Below, in pieces: positions 53,467 to 62,441 of a stretch of 64,000 bases of DNA. A program made the translations under genes and the position numbers. Location: NCBI GenBank assembly GCA_016342285.1, contig JAEINQ010000003.1, positions 104,365-168,364 of the forward strand, in the 5' to 3' direction. The notes beneath the pieces were generated by a model, which saw only the letters and a program-made list of their open reading frames with translations, was not told the origin of the DNA and did not search any database. The number at the start of each line of letters is the position of its first letter. Within the stretch, counting starts at the first letter, position 1. Source of the stretch: Desulfobacterales bacterium. GTDB lineage: Bacteria; Desulfobacterota; Desulfobacteria; Desulfobacterales; JAEINQ01.

Positions 53467-55038
53467 TTACCGTTCCGGCGAGAATGAACTTCCGCCGTGA
53501 ATATCCAATCCCGCAACAAAATCGGCCACCAGGCCGGCAAAGGAGCTTCCCATGTTGGCGGCCAGTGTCCCATGACGGATTCTACCGCCACCATTTTCAA
53601 CGACACCCAGAAGGGGCGCCAGTTGCCCGCATCGGGCAGCGGCATGTTCCGGTCCCGGGCCGGCGTAACAATTGCCACTGTGGCACGTGAGCAGCATCAC
53701 CCCGTCGGCCTCGCCCTCGAGAACCGTCAACAGGTGCTCCTGAGAGACACTGCCGCCGCAGGGAACCTCGACAATATGCAGGTGAACCGGCAGGGGCGCA
53801 CCGCCGATGGCCGCCGCCCGAGCAGCCACCGCCGCGGAGCGGGCGCAGCAAAATACCACCAGGCGAGGTCCCGGCTGGGAGGCAAGCGCATTGACCGCCG
53901 TTGTGAGGACGTCTCCGATGGATGAACCCTCCGGGGTGTGAAAAGCGATGGCCCCGGCCGGGCAACTGGCGGCGCAGACACCGCACCCCTGGCAGGCGGT
54001 GGCCAGGATTGCGGGCCGATTCGTCAACGCGATAGCCTGATGCGGACAACAGCGCACGCAGGTCAGGCAGCGGGCACAACTGCCGACAATGCCGGCAACC
54101 ATCGCCGGCACATCGGCATCGGTGGTCAGCGCCTGCACCACACCGGCCACGTCCGCATCACACGCTGCCGCCACGCCGCGGGACGGACCCATAACGTAGA
54201 CCCCCCGTCGATTCGTGGCCACCGGCAAACGACGAACATTGTCGGCCTGGGCAAAGCCTTGCCCGTCGGTTTCCAGCCCCAGCATGCCGGCCACGCCAAT
54301 GAGTCGGGCCGACGGCGCGATGGTTTCGTCCACCACGGTCAATGCCGGGGAGAGCCCGCAACACTGGCCCGTGATTTCATCGTCAAACACGATGCGGACC
54401 CGATCCTGTTCTTGTCTGATTTCGGGACGTTTCCGGGTGAATTTGACGACCCGCACCCCGTGATCCCGGCACCGGCGGACGAGGGCCTCTATGCCGTCAC
54501 CGGCCACTTTGAGATTGGCGGTGAGCACAAAGACCTTCAGGCCGTGGTCCTGGCTAAGCGTCAGGGCAGCATTGAGCACCTCGCGGGTAACCTCAGGGTG
54601 GCTTTCCCGATAAATGCCATGAAGAAACACGACACTGTCGCCGGCCTGCAGGAATTCAGGCGGTGATCCTGCGGCGGCGGCCGGGGTCAGTTGCCCCAGG
54701 GACCAAATCGTGTTCGCAGCGGTCAACCCGTAGTGGTGGAGATTCGGTTGATGTCGGGCGTCTTCGGCCAACACGATGCGGTCGGCGGAAAGGGTCGAAC
54801 GACGCCCGTCCATCTCGACGGACAGGTTGAAATTCCCATCGGTTCCAGTCACCGATAAAAACTGCAAACCAGGCAGAACACGGCATCCCGGTCCGGACAG
54901 GTCCGAAAAGCGGTCGGCCGAATCAGCCTCACAGGCCACACTCACCGGCAAACGCTGCCGCAACAGGGCTTCGGTCAATTGTCGGGCCGGGTCGCCACTG
55001 CCTATGATCAGGGTCATTGCACTCACACGTTCTCCCAT
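53467..55038 (-). CDS. HdrA/QmoB-like protein with ferredoxin and MvhD-type domains
   Basis: 523 residues (a GTG at 55026 or the ATG at 55017 are possible later starts). The N-terminus is a degraded Rossmann motif (LIIGSGDPARQL). The middle carries a two-cluster ferredoxin (CARCLTCVRCCPHQAI; CQGCGVCAASCPAGAI). The C-terminus is an MvhD/FrhD-like electron-entry domain (VVFCCARSA, VEVPCGGSVS, LLTCHSGNCYAG). This is the back half of an HdrA2/QmoB layout. It should pass electrons between a flavin protein and the neighbouring Fe-S protein on the cytosolic side of the membrane. It is shorter than QmoB. Confidence 0.8.
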   Translation of the reverse strand: MGERVSAMTLIIGSGDPARQLTEALLRQRLPVSVACEADSADRFSDLSGPGCRVLPGLQFLSVTGTDGNFNLSVEMDGRRSTLSADRIVLAEDARHQPNLHHYGLTAANTIWSLGQLTPAAAAGSPPEFLQAGDSVVFLHGIYRESHPEVTREVLNAALTLSQDHGLKVFVLTANLKVAGDGIEALVRRCRDHGVRVVKFTRKRPEIRQEQDRVRIVFDDEITGQCCGLSPALTVVDETIAPSARLIGVAGMLGLETDGQGFAQADNVRRLPVATNRRGVYVMGPSRGVAAACDADVAGVVQALTTDADVPAMVAGIVGSCARCLTCVRCCPHQAIALTNRPAILATACQGCGVCAASCPAGAIAFHTPEGSSIGDVLTTAVNALASQPGPRLVVFCCARSAAVAARAAAIGGAPLPVHLHIVEVPCGGSVSQEHLLTVLEGEADGVMLLTCHSGNCYAGPGPEHAAARCGQLAPLLGVVENGGGRIRHGTLAANMGSSFAGLVADFVAGLDIHGGSSFSPER

Positions 55039-55080
55039 ATCCTCGAATCAAAGCGTCCTGTCCCAGTGGCCGATGTCGGT

Positions 55081-56388
55081 TTACCCGCGCTGGTCCTGCA
55101 AATAACGCAAAACCGCCTGAACGGTCCGGTCTGCATCACCAATGGCTTCGGCGATGCCCATCGGTCCCCGGGCGGCCCCGGCAGAAAAAAGACCGTTTCC
55201 AGTGGGCTCACGGAGAAAAAATCCCGTGGGATCCAGTGGCGTGTGGAGCAGTTCGGACAGTTGCCGTGCGTCCCGTGCCGGTATCATGCCGACGGTGAGC
55301 ACCAGCAGATCGAAATCTTCATCGATGCTTTGATCGGAGGGCTTGTCGAAATAGGTCAGGCGCACCTTGTCCGCCCCGGTGGCGCGGACGTCGGCCGGGA
55401 TGGCCCGCACCAGACGCATCCGCTGCCGGGCCTGGTCGTAGAAGGCCTGAGATCCTTTACCCGTCGTCTGGATATCGATGTAAAAAACGGTGACCGCCAT
55501 CTCCGGCTGGCGATGCAGCACGAGATTTGCCATGCGCAGCGCCGCACCGCAACATGCCTTGGAGCACCAAAGATGCCCCAAGGCGGCGTCCCGACTGCCC
55601 ACGCACTGAATAAAGGCGAGTTTGCGGACCGGAGCGCCATCGGCAGGACGTGTCAGGAGCCCTCCGCCACGCAGACGGGATTCGAGTTCCAGGTGGGTCA
55701 GGACATTGGTCTCTACCCCGGACCGGGGGTAGGTCCAGGCGCCCAACACGTTTCCTGTCGGCGCCAGGCTTTGCCCCTGCCGATCCGCCTTGGGGGGCGG
55801 GGCAAAGGATTTGGCGGAGGGATCGAAAGGTTCAAATCCGGCAGCCACCACCATAGCCGCGGCCTGGCGTGTCATGGTTACGGGCCGGGCCTCCAGATCG
55901 ATAGCGTGGGTGGGGCAGGCCTCCTGGCAGCGGCGGCAGGAACCGTCTTGGAAATATCGGCAGTTGGCGGGGATCAAGGTCACAAAAGGGCGGCTGTGCG
56001 CCGATGGCCCGCCCCGCAGGGCCGCTCTCTGGGGGCATACGGTGAGGCAGACCCCACAACCATTGCAGCGGTCGTCATCCACAAAGCGGGGGCCTTGATG
56101 AAGTTGGACCCCATACCCGCCGTTGCGATGGATGCCGGTCACCCGGGTCGCACTGAAACGCTGCAGGTGGCGGCAGGCATTGGTTTCGGCCAGTTTGGTT
56201 TCCACCAGGCAGGCCCCGCAATTGACACAGGCCTCGGTGGCCTTGCAGGTATAGCCCACAGCATGGCCGCCAAGAAAGGGCTCTTTTTCCACCAGATCCA
56301 CGGCCACATCATGGCGGTCAAGCCCGACAGCCAGGGCCATACCGGCCACGCCACCGCCGATCACGAGCACGCGCTGCCGTGACATCAT
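55081..56388 (-). CDS. HdrA/QmoA-like FAD and Fe-S protein
   Basis: 435 residues. It has the FAD-binding VLVIGGGVAGMALAVGLDRH. The HdrA Cys cluster CVNCGACLVETKLAETNAC follows, then two 4Fe-4S motifs (CNGCGVCLTVCPQ; CRRCQEACPTHAI). The HdrA-specific FIQCVGSRDAALGHLWCSKA and its following CC pair come next, with GLFSAGAARGPMGIAEAIGDA at the end. Length and layout are like QmoA or the front half of HdrA2. Its start overlaps the stop of the small upstream gene (ATGA). With 53467-55038 it would rebuild a full HdrA-type flavin module, a possible electron-bifurcating or electron-confurcating unit. Confidence 0.85.
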   Translation of the reverse strand: MMSRQRVLVIGGGVAGMALAVGLDRHDVAVDLVEKEPFLGGHAVGYTCKATEACVNCGACLVETKLAETNACRHLQRFSATRVTGIHRNGGYGVQLHQGPRFVDDDRCNGCGVCLTVCPQRAALRGGPSAHSRPFVTLIPANCRYFQDGSCRRCQEACPTHAIDLEARPVTMTRQAAAMVVAAGFEPFDPSAKSFAPPPKADRQGQSLAPTGNVLGAWTYPRSGVETNVLTHLELESRLRGGGLLTRPADGAPVRKLAFIQCVGSRDAALGHLWCSKACCGAALRMANLVLHRQPEMAVTVFYIDIQTTGKGSQAFYDQARQRMRLVRAIPADVRATGADKVRLTYFDKPSDQSIDEDFDLLVLTVGMIPARDARQLSELLHTPLDPTGFFLREPTGNGLFSAGAARGPMGIAEAIGDADRTVQAVLRYLQDQRG

Positions 56389-56582
56389 CCGCCACCTTCG
56401 AGCATGGTTTGTAAGCGTTCGCGGATATCGGCGGCCAGTGCTTCAGCCTGATCGGTGGAAACGCTGTCGGTGATACAAATGCCGGCGGTATCGAAAACAT
56501 TGACCTCTCGCCCGGAGCGGGCATGCAGATCGTCCTCGAAGGCCTTCCAAGTCTCAAGGGGGAGAAGATCGGTCAGTTTCAT
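56385..56582 (-). CDS. Small protein resembling the start of a PocR-type sensor domain
   Basis: 65 residues: MKLTDLLPLETWKAFEDDLH, then ARSGREVNVFDTAGICITDS and a short helical tail. The LLPLETW...L...RSG...VFD..GI.ITD pattern is like the N-terminal strand-helix unit of PocR-like ligand-binding domains found in many anaerobes, here without the rest of the domain. The stop overlaps the ATG of the HdrA-like gene, so it is probably translated first in the operon. It may be a cofactor- or partner-binding stub. The family call is tentative. Confidence 0.55.
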   Translation of the reverse strand: MKLTDLLPLETWKAFEDDLHARSGREVNVFDTAGICITDSVSTDQAEALAADIRERLQTMLEGGG

Positions 56583-56801
56583 CGTATCCGGCCTTTCATT
56601 TGGATCCGGAACGGAAAATCTCGCGACAGCCCGGACTCAAGAGAAAGCTCAATCTACCCAAGGCCGGTGGGCTTGTCAACGGCTGCCCGGAAATGCCGGA
56701 AAGAGACAGGGACATCATTTCATCGTTGATTCTTTGTTTAAAATTTGGTGTTTTCTCATCAAGCAGAACCCCTCCGGAATCGATGCAGCAAGGAGACAGA
56801 G

Positions 56802-57246
56802 ATGAGCCTCCCCGCCCACGCCCACCTGTTCAAACCGTTGAAGGTTGGCCCGCTTCGTTTGAAAAACCGCATCACCATGGCCCCGCTCTACCTTGGATAC
56901 GCTGCCGATTGTCAAAAAATCAAAGCGGCCCGGCTACATGGCCTCCCTGGCCGGTATGGTCAAGAAAAACGTCCGGGTTCCGGTCATCGCCGCGGGCCGC
57001 ATCGCCACGCCGGCCAGGGCCGAAGCCATTCTGGCAGAAAACAAAGCCGACCTCATCGGCCTGGCCCGCATGCTCTGGGTCGATCCCGAATGGCCTCAAA
57101 AGGCCCGCCTGGGCCAGGACCAGGCCATCACTAAATGTAGCCCGGCCTGCGATGCCTGCCTGCAACTGGTCATGCAGGGTAGGCCCGCGTACTGCCCGAA
57201 ATGGCCCAAGGAAAAACGCGCCGCTTACCGCGAACGCTTTCGCTGA
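56802..57246 (+). pseudogene. Decayed old-yellow-enzyme-type flavin oxidoreductase
   Basis: The frame from ATG 56802 gives LFKPLKVGPLRLKNRITMAP and YLGYA, the start of an NADH:flavin oxidoreductase. The reading frame then shifts. From about 56910 another frame gives the end of the same TIM barrel (RVPVIAAGRIATPARAEAIL; ADLIGLARMLWVDPEWPQKA; a Cys-rich CSPACDACLQLV). Some 200 central residues are missing, so this is an internal deletion plus a frame change. The intact relative in the window is 42806-44734. Confidence 0.75.
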
Positions 57247-57358
57247 TCAACCGAAAATTCAATATTCAAGACCCCTCTGTTTTCCGTACCAACGAGGTTT
57301 GACAAAAGCGGTCCAGAGGCCTATAAATCTGATTTTTGCCAACCGGAAGGAGCCGTTT

Positions 57359-58303
57359 TTGGACGATACCCCCTGTCAGGCGGTACTGGATAACATCAAC
57401 CGCGTTATGGTCGGCAAACGTGACGCTGCAGAGTTGTTGATGGTGGCCCTGCTGGCCAACGGCCATGTCCTCATCGAAGATGTTCCCGGACTCGGGAAAA
57501 CCTTGCTCGCCAAAGCCCTGGCCAAAAGCATCGGCGGAACGTTTAAACGCATCCAGTTCACCCCGGATTTGCTTCCCTCCGACATCACCGGTTTCAACGT
57601 GTTCAACCAGAAAAGCGGAGAATTCATCTTTCAGCCCGGGCCGGTCATGAGCAATGTCCTTCTGGCCGACGAGATCAACCGGACCATCCCGCGCACACAG
57701 TCGAGCCTCCTGGAAAGCATGGAGGAGCATCAGGTGACCGTCGATGGAAAGACCATGCCGCTTCCGCGGCCTTTCCTCGTGGTGGCAACCCAGAATCCCA
57801 TCGAAATGGACGGCACGTTCCCCCTGCCCGAAGCCCAGATGGATCGATTCTTGATCCGGGTCAGCCTGGGGTATCCGGACAAAAAAGAGGAGTTAACCAT
57901 TCTGGATCGGTTTCGGGAAAACGATCCGCTGGCTGCGCTTGCGCCGGTGACCCAGCCGGAAGAACTGATTGAGCTTCAACAGGCGCGGTGCAAAATTCGC
58001 GTATCTGTCGCCGTTCGCGAGTATATCATCGACCTCGCCGTTGCCACGCGCAGTCACAGGGCCTTGCGGTTTGGCGTCAGCCCGCGCGGTTCACTGGGGC
58101 TGCTGCGCGCCGGCCAGGCCCTGGCCCTCCTGCGTCAGAGGGACTACGTGCTTCCCGACGATATCAAATACCTGGTCCAACCCGTGCTGGCCCACCGGCT
58201 GATATTCAAGGAGGAAGAAAGGCTGCGGGGCGGAAACCCGGCGGAGATCGTCGCGGAGATCCTCCAAAAGGTGCCCGTACCCGGCACCGCGGAAAGAGAC
58301 TGA
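57359..58303 (+). CDS. MoxR-family AAA+ ATPase
   Basis: 314 residues from a TTG with GGAAGGAG seven bases upstream. Walker A is EDVPGLGKTLLAKALA, Walker B is LLADEINR, and sensor 1 is VVATQNPIEMDGTFPLPEAQ. The MoxR signature is NRVMVGKRDAAELLMVALLANGH. MoxR ATPases act as chaperones or activators for metal-dependent or von Willebrand-factor-type proteins. The following DUF58 gene is the standard partner. Confidence 0.9.
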   Translation: MDDTPCQAVLDNINRVMVGKRDAAELLMVALLANGHVLIEDVPGLGKTLLAKALAKSIGGTFKRIQFTPDLLPSDITGFNVFNQKSGEFIFQPGPVMSNVLLADEINRTIPRTQSSLLESMEEHQVTVDGKTMPLPRPFLVVATQNPIEMDGTFPLPEAQMDRFLIRVSLGYPDKKEELTILDRFRENDPLAALAPVTQPEELIELQQARCKIRVSVAVREYIIDLAVATRSHRALRFGVSPRGSLGLLRAGQALALLRQRDYVLPDDIKYLVQPVLAHRLIFKEEERLRGGNPAEIVAEILQKVPVPGTAERD

Positions 58304-58359
58304 AGCACTTGATCCAACCCGCGCCTCAACCCGATACCGGTTTGCCGGAAGGCGTTTCC

Positions 58360-59577
58360 GTGAATCCTCCCGAAGAAGGACAGATCAGCGCTTTTTCCTT
58401 TCCGCTGATTCTTTTTTTTGTCGCCGTCCTGTTGTTCGTTGCGCTGCTCAACCGCCGCTTCGACCTGATCCTGCTCAGTCTCATGGTGCTGACACTGTTC
58501 GGAGGCGCCTACCTGTTCAGCAGGGCGAGTTTCCGGCAGTTGGGATGGCAGGTCCAGGTGGACCGGCAGCGAATTTTTCCCGGGGAAACCCTGACCATGA
58601 CCGTGCGGCTGGCCAACGCCAAATTCCTCCCGGTGTGGGTCAAGGTCCGGCTCGGGATGAATCGAAGCGCTGCGTTTGCGGCCGAAGGCGCCCTTTCCGG
58701 TGAATGCGGTCTTCTTTGGCACCAGCAGGCTCGGTTCGACTGGCCCATGACCGCTTGGCGGCGCGGGGTGCATTCCCTCGGAGCCATCTCGATGATGGTC
58801 GCCGATCCCTTAGGCCTCTATCCCCGAGAAAAATTGATTGCCGCCCCCCGGATTGTCGTTTTTCCCCGTATCGTCGATGTAAAACCGATCGAACTCCCCC
58901 GGCAGGCTGTCTTCGGTCTGCCCGGCCGGCGCAGCCCTGTAAAGGACCCCATTTATCTTCTCGGAACCCGGGATTATCGCTCCGGTCTACCGGCGCGGTT
59001 CATACACTGGAAAGCCAGCGCACGCACCAATCGGCTGCAGGAAAAGATTTTTGATCCGTCCGAACAGGAAAAGGTGCTTCTGGCAATAGACGTTGAAAGC
59101 TTCACTGAATGTGGGGCCGCAGAGGCTCTGGAACGCACCTTGGAGATAGCGGCCTCTGTGGCGGTGCAACTCGACAAGCGCGGCAGCGCCTTCGGGTTTG
59201 CCTGCAACGCGGAGATGGCCGACGGCGCAAGCCGAGTACTTTCCGTAGCCGGGCACAGGCATCAAATTTCGGCCATCCTGGAACTGATGGCCCATATCCG
59301 GCCAACCTCAGCCATGGCGCTGGAGAAGGTCTTGACAGGAAGGCCCTCTTTTCCCGGGGGCACCAGCGCCCTGGTGTTCATCCACGCCATCGGCCCCACG
59401 GTTGCCGGGTGGCAAAACGTTTTGACCTCGCGCAAAATTCCCGTTGTTCTGGCGGTGTACGACACTCAGGGAGAAAAGCATATAAAAGGCCTGTCGTTTC
59501 ATAGCATCCTTCCCATGAATCAACTTGGCAGCATGAACGGATCGACCCAATGGACAAAACAGCCACATTCTTCCTGA
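58360..59577 (+). CDS. DUF58 (VWA-like) membrane protein
   Basis: 405 residues from a GTG with GGAAGG seven bases upstream; a TTG at 58309 is an alternative start. Two close hydrophobic helices (FPLILFFVAVLLFVALL; DLILLSLMVLTLFGGAY) anchor it. A beta-rich region follows, then the DUF58 core DYRSGLPARFIHWKASARTN and a von Willebrand A-like tail (VLLAIDVESF). DUF58 proteins pair with MoxR ATPases, and here the MoxR gene is directly upstream. The last 28 bases overlap the next gene. The biological target is unknown. Confidence 0.87.
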   Translation: MNPPEEGQISAFSFPLILFFVAVLLFVALLNRRFDLILLSLMVLTLFGGAYLFSRASFRQLGWQVQVDRQRIFPGETLTMTVRLANAKFLPVWVKVRLGMNRSAAFAAEGALSGECGLLWHQQARFDWPMTAWRRGVHSLGAISMMVADPLGLYPREKLIAAPRIVVFPRIVDVKPIELPRQAVFGLPGRRSPVKDPIYLLGTRDYRSGLPARFIHWKASARTNRLQEKIFDPSEQEKVLLAIDVESFTECGAAEALERTLEIAASVAVQLDKRGSAFGFACNAEMADGASRVLSVAGHRHQISAILELMAHIRPTSAMALEKVLTGRPSFPGGTSALVFIHAIGPTVAGWQNVLTSRKIPVVLAVYDTQGEKHIKGLSFHSILPMNQLGSMNGSTQWTKQPHSS

Positions 59578-60974
59578 CGCTTAGCGCTGGCTGCATGGCG
59601 TTGGTCTGGCGGCTGGCTGTGGCCAATTACATCAGCCTGGCGGCATTCAAACGGCCCTATCCGCTGCCGGAAGCCGTGATCGCGCTGTGCCTGGCAGCGT
59701 TGATTTGTGCCGCAACACGCCATCGCGGCCTGCGCGTCATCACCGTCATCGGACTTCACGGATTCGGATTGGCCGTTGCCATTTTGCGAACCGTCTACGT
59801 TTATCACACCTGGTCACATTCCTTTATCTCGCTACGCTGGATCACCCAATGGCTCGACTCCGGCCCGGATATCAACGCATGGTCGGCCATGCTGCTGCAG
59901 GCGATGCTGGCGGTCGGCTTCTGGTGGGGCGGTATTTATCTGATCCGCGGTCGGGAGCGTCTCCAGAGCCATTACGCCCGCCTGGATATCGGACTGACCG
60001 CTTTCTTTGTTCTGTTTTTGGCCAAATTCATCCTCTGGCACAAATCAGGCATCGAAATTCAGGATTTCCTATCGGAAAAACTGCTGATCTCTTTTATGAT
60101 TTTCGGTTTGCTGGCCATCGCCATGGCACGGCATCAGGGGACGATCCGTACACAGTTCATCTCCGGGAAAAAAATCATCGGCATGACCCTGAGCGCCTCC
60201 GCGGTGGTGGTGCTGTTTTCCACCGGCCTGATGATGTTTTTTCTGCCATACATGACAGCCGCGGCTGAATTCGGCTACACGGTCTTAAAAACCGTATCCG
60301 GTCCCGTGGGTGCGGTTTTGATCGCCATTTTGCGCCTTATGTTCGCCCCCCGCCGCATGGACCAGCAGTTGAGCACCCCGGATCAGAACCCGTCGCCGGT
60401 GATGTCCGGCGAGGCCGTGGCCGATAACAGTTGGTGGTTCGATCTGATCGAGAAAGTGATCGGATATGTCGTCTTGGGCGTGGGCACGATGGTGCTGCTG
60501 GCGGCCATGATCGCTCTGGTATGGCTGCTGGTCGGGTGGCTGTGGCGTAGAACCCCGGATGGGGACAAAAACCGGAACGGGGGCGACATCGCTGCTTTTA
60601 GGGCCTGGTTCAAGGCCCTTGTCCTACAGATTGCATCCCTTTGCCGGACGGTTTTAAGCTTCTTTTGCCGTCCGCCCAGGACCGGAACCGCTTTTTTCGG
60701 GGCACTCCTGGTATGGGGCCGCCGCAGCGGGATACCGGTCAGAACCGGCGAAACCCCGCTGGAATACGGGCAACGGCTAAAGGCCGGTTTCCCCGTGGTT
60801 GGACCGGAAATAGCGACGATTGTCAATCTGTTCAACCAGGAGAAGTACGGCGAGCAGGCTCTGGATCTCCACGGCCTCGACTCGGCCGACGCATCCTGGC
60901 GAAAGGTGCGCAGCCCCTTGCACTGGGGTCGGCGCCTGCGAACATGGTTTCTGCAGCAGGGGGACCGTGCTTAG
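59550..60974 (+). CDS. Polytopic membrane protein with C-terminal DUF4129-like region
   Basis: 474 residues. About nine hydrophobic helices lie in the first 350 residues (for example VIALCLAALICAATRH; ALVWLLVGWLWRR). A cytosolic C-terminal part with GIPVRTGETPLEYGQRLK and IVNLFNQEKYGEQ matches the DUF4129 domain, which in other bacteria is fused to or adjacent to transglutaminase-like genes of MoxR/DUF58 clusters. No transglutaminase gene is present here. The start overlaps the DUF58 gene by 28 bases, so the three genes form one unit. Confidence 0.7.
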   Translation: MDKTATFFLTLSAGCMALVWRLAVANYISLAAFKRPYPLPEAVIALCLAALICAATRHRGLRVITVIGLHGFGLAVAILRTVYVYHTWSHSFISLRWITQWLDSGPDINAWSAMLLQAMLAVGFWWGGIYLIRGRERLQSHYARLDIGLTAFFVLFLAKFILWHKSGIEIQDFLSEKLLISFMIFGLLAIAMARHQGTIRTQFISGKKIIGMTLSASAVVVLFSTGLMMFFLPYMTAAAEFGYTVLKTVSGPVGAVLIAILRLMFAPRRMDQQLSTPDQNPSPVMSGEAVADNSWWFDLIEKVIGYVVLGVGTMVLLAAMIALVWLLVGWLWRRTPDGDKNRNGGDIAAFRAWFKALVLQIASLCRTVLSFFCRPPRTGTAFFGALLVWGRRSGIPVRTGETPLEYGQRLKAGFPVVGPEIATIVNLFNQEKYGEQALDLHGLDSADASWRKVRSPLHWGRRLRTWFLQQGDRA

Positions 60975-61217
60975 CAAGCTTGTCACGATACCATCACGTG
61001 AGTCTAAAAGCGGCATGCGAAACAGGTTGTCGCGTCCCTGGAAAAAATGGCCGCCTTTCACTGCCCGGCATGTTTATGAAAACATGGTTCGCCGATAGAG
61101 ATGCTTACCTTTCTTTCCGACAAATTTAACGACCGTGGTTATGACAGCTTTGGATAATTGAGTAGTAATGACAATGAAGATTGAAGCGCAGTCATCCGAT
61201 ATTTGTTGCAGAAGTGG
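60975..61217. other. Gap between the DUF4129 gene and the toxin gene
   Basis: 243 bases without a gene I can support. GC content drops compared with the region to the left. No clear terminator was found. Confidence 0.4.
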
Positions 61218-61514
61218 TTATGTCCTCTTTTGCCACCTTTTTGGATGGCGGCTACCATGCATCACTGCAATGATGACAAGTGCGTTCCTTTCGATACGAT
61301 AGAAGATGGCAAATGGGAAACGATGGATCAGAGCCCGGTGAGTGTCTCGGTGAACAATAGGGTATAAATGCGGATTTTCCGCCATGGCATTCCACGTATG
61401 CTGGACCTCATTCAAAAAGTCTCTACCAAGACCCTCACGCTGTTTTTCATACCACTTGGCGGCCTCTTCAAGGGCAACTTCCGCACCTGGTCTGAGGTGA
61501 ATCGAATATCTCAC
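61218..61514 (-). CDS. RelE/ParE-family toxin
   Basis: 98 residues with the ParE-type start YSIHLRPGAEVALEEAAKWY, the helix FLNEVQHTWNAMAENP and the final strands HRFPFAIFYRIERNALVIIA and VMHGSR. Toxins of this fold poison gyrase (ParE) or cut mRNA on the ribosome (RelE); the RFPFAIFY pattern favours the ParE branch. The ATG overlaps the stop of the upstream antitoxin gene. Confidence 0.88.
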   Translation of the reverse strand: MRYSIHLRPGAEVALEEAAKWYEKQREGLGRDFLNEVQHTWNAMAENPHLYPIVHRDTHRALIHRFPFAIFYRIERNALVIIAVMHGSRHPKRWQKRT

Positions 61515-61720
61515 AGCCGTTTCCTGATATCCGTCATCACATCTTCCGCACTACGCCCTATTATACCGTCGCCTTCATAATCGTCCAACCGACGGTCCAG
61601 TTCTGCCCGTTGTTCGTCCGACATCGCTAACGCTTCCTGTTCATGGGCGATGCTATCCCATAAATCCTCAACCAGCTGTATTTTTTCAGATATCGGAAGT
61701 TCTCTCAGGCTGCCAATCAT
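61511..61720 (-). CDS. Antitoxin, addiction-module component family
   Basis: 69 residues. The pattern ISEKIQLVEDLWDSIA followed by SDEQRAELDRRLDDYE is the small addiction-module protein family that accompanies ParE-type toxins. A downstream region (SAEDVMTDIRKRL) is the likely toxin-binding tail. Its stop and the toxin start share ATGA. It is transcribed first, with AAGGAGG before the ATG. Confidence 0.88.
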   Translation of the reverse strand: MIGSLRELPISEKIQLVEDLWDSIAHEQEALAMSDEQRAELDRRLDDYEGDGIIGRSAEDVMTDIRKRL

Positions 61721-62071
61721 TGGTCGATCCTCCTTGGAAATGTTGATGAACTGTTAAAATAGCAACGATTTTCAAAAATGCCAAGCTATCAAAACGCCCG
61801 ATCAATATTTCCCCTTTATTTTCCTCTTCGGCAACCGGCAATACCTTTCCCTGCGTGTTTCTCAAAATCGGTTACCCGGTCGCAGTCCAGGCTGGTACGG
61901 TAAGATGTTATTTCAGGAAAGAAAAGAGGGATTTTAAAGAGAGACCCTACAGTGCATTTTCTGGTTAGAAATTTGGTTTCGTGTTCCAGAATTTCTATAT
62001 CGCTCTTTTTAGCCTCCAAAAAGCGAATATAGACCCGTTTACAGGTCGCTTTTCGCTTTAACCATTTTTAT
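61721..62071. other. Low-coding stretch beside the toxin-antitoxin pair
   Basis: AT-richer than the rest. A 67-residue open frame on the minus strand (61816-62019) has no protein-like pattern that I trust. A hairpin-capable AAAAAGCGAA/TTCGCTTT pair sits near 62021-62058. No recognisable function. Confidence 0.35.
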
Positions 62072-62281
62072 TTATAGCATTTTGCGTGGCCCGACCCCAG
62101 ATCCCCCCGCTATGCAGGCATCGTTGTCAAAGACGTCCTCGGGCGCCTCATTCAAACCACTAAACTCGGAAACGTAGTAGATTTCTCCGGCATCCCTGCA
62201 AAGAATCGCCTGGCTGCCAAAATCCGGATCCGCGTTGGCAAAAAGATACGCATCCTCTATGTCGGTCAATTTGAAAATCAT
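62072..62281 (-). CDS. Small conserved-looking protein, possibly truncated
   Basis: 69 residues (MIFKLTDIEDAYLFANADPD, then AILCRDAGEIYYVSEFSGLN and an acidic stretch). The IEDAYLF...LCRD.GEIYY.SE pattern looks like the start of small acidic proteins resembling UPF0158 members, which are about twice as long. The last 15 residues do not fit, so the end may be frame-shifted. It may be a remnant. Confidence 0.45.
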   Translation of the reverse strand: MIFKLTDIEDAYLFANADPDFGSQAILCRDAGEIYYVSEFSGLNEAPEDVFDNDACIAGGSGVGPRKML

Positions 62282-62441
62282 GCTTCCATCTCTTTCACCT
62301 AAGCTGAACGGTTGTCTGGATTGCCTCTGCGCCGGCGGATCGTCTATAGTGCCCCAATGAATATATCGAAAAGCGCCTAAATTGATTACAGCCGTTAAGC
62401 TACCTAAAATAGGGCTATGACTGTTACAGCTTTGGATAACG

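Noticed and set aside
54979..56382. A 467-residue open frame on the plus strand
   Set aside because: It is antisense to the HdrA-like gene with its multiple Fe-S motifs.
56600..57358. A long N-terminal extension of the MoxR ATPase
   Set aside because: The extension is Pro/Arg-rich frame noise across a decayed gene. A strong ribosome site before TTG 57359 marks the real start.
61816..62019. A 67-residue ORF on the minus strand
   Set aside because: No ribosome site, no family pattern and a composition unlike its neighbours. It may be chance or a remnant.
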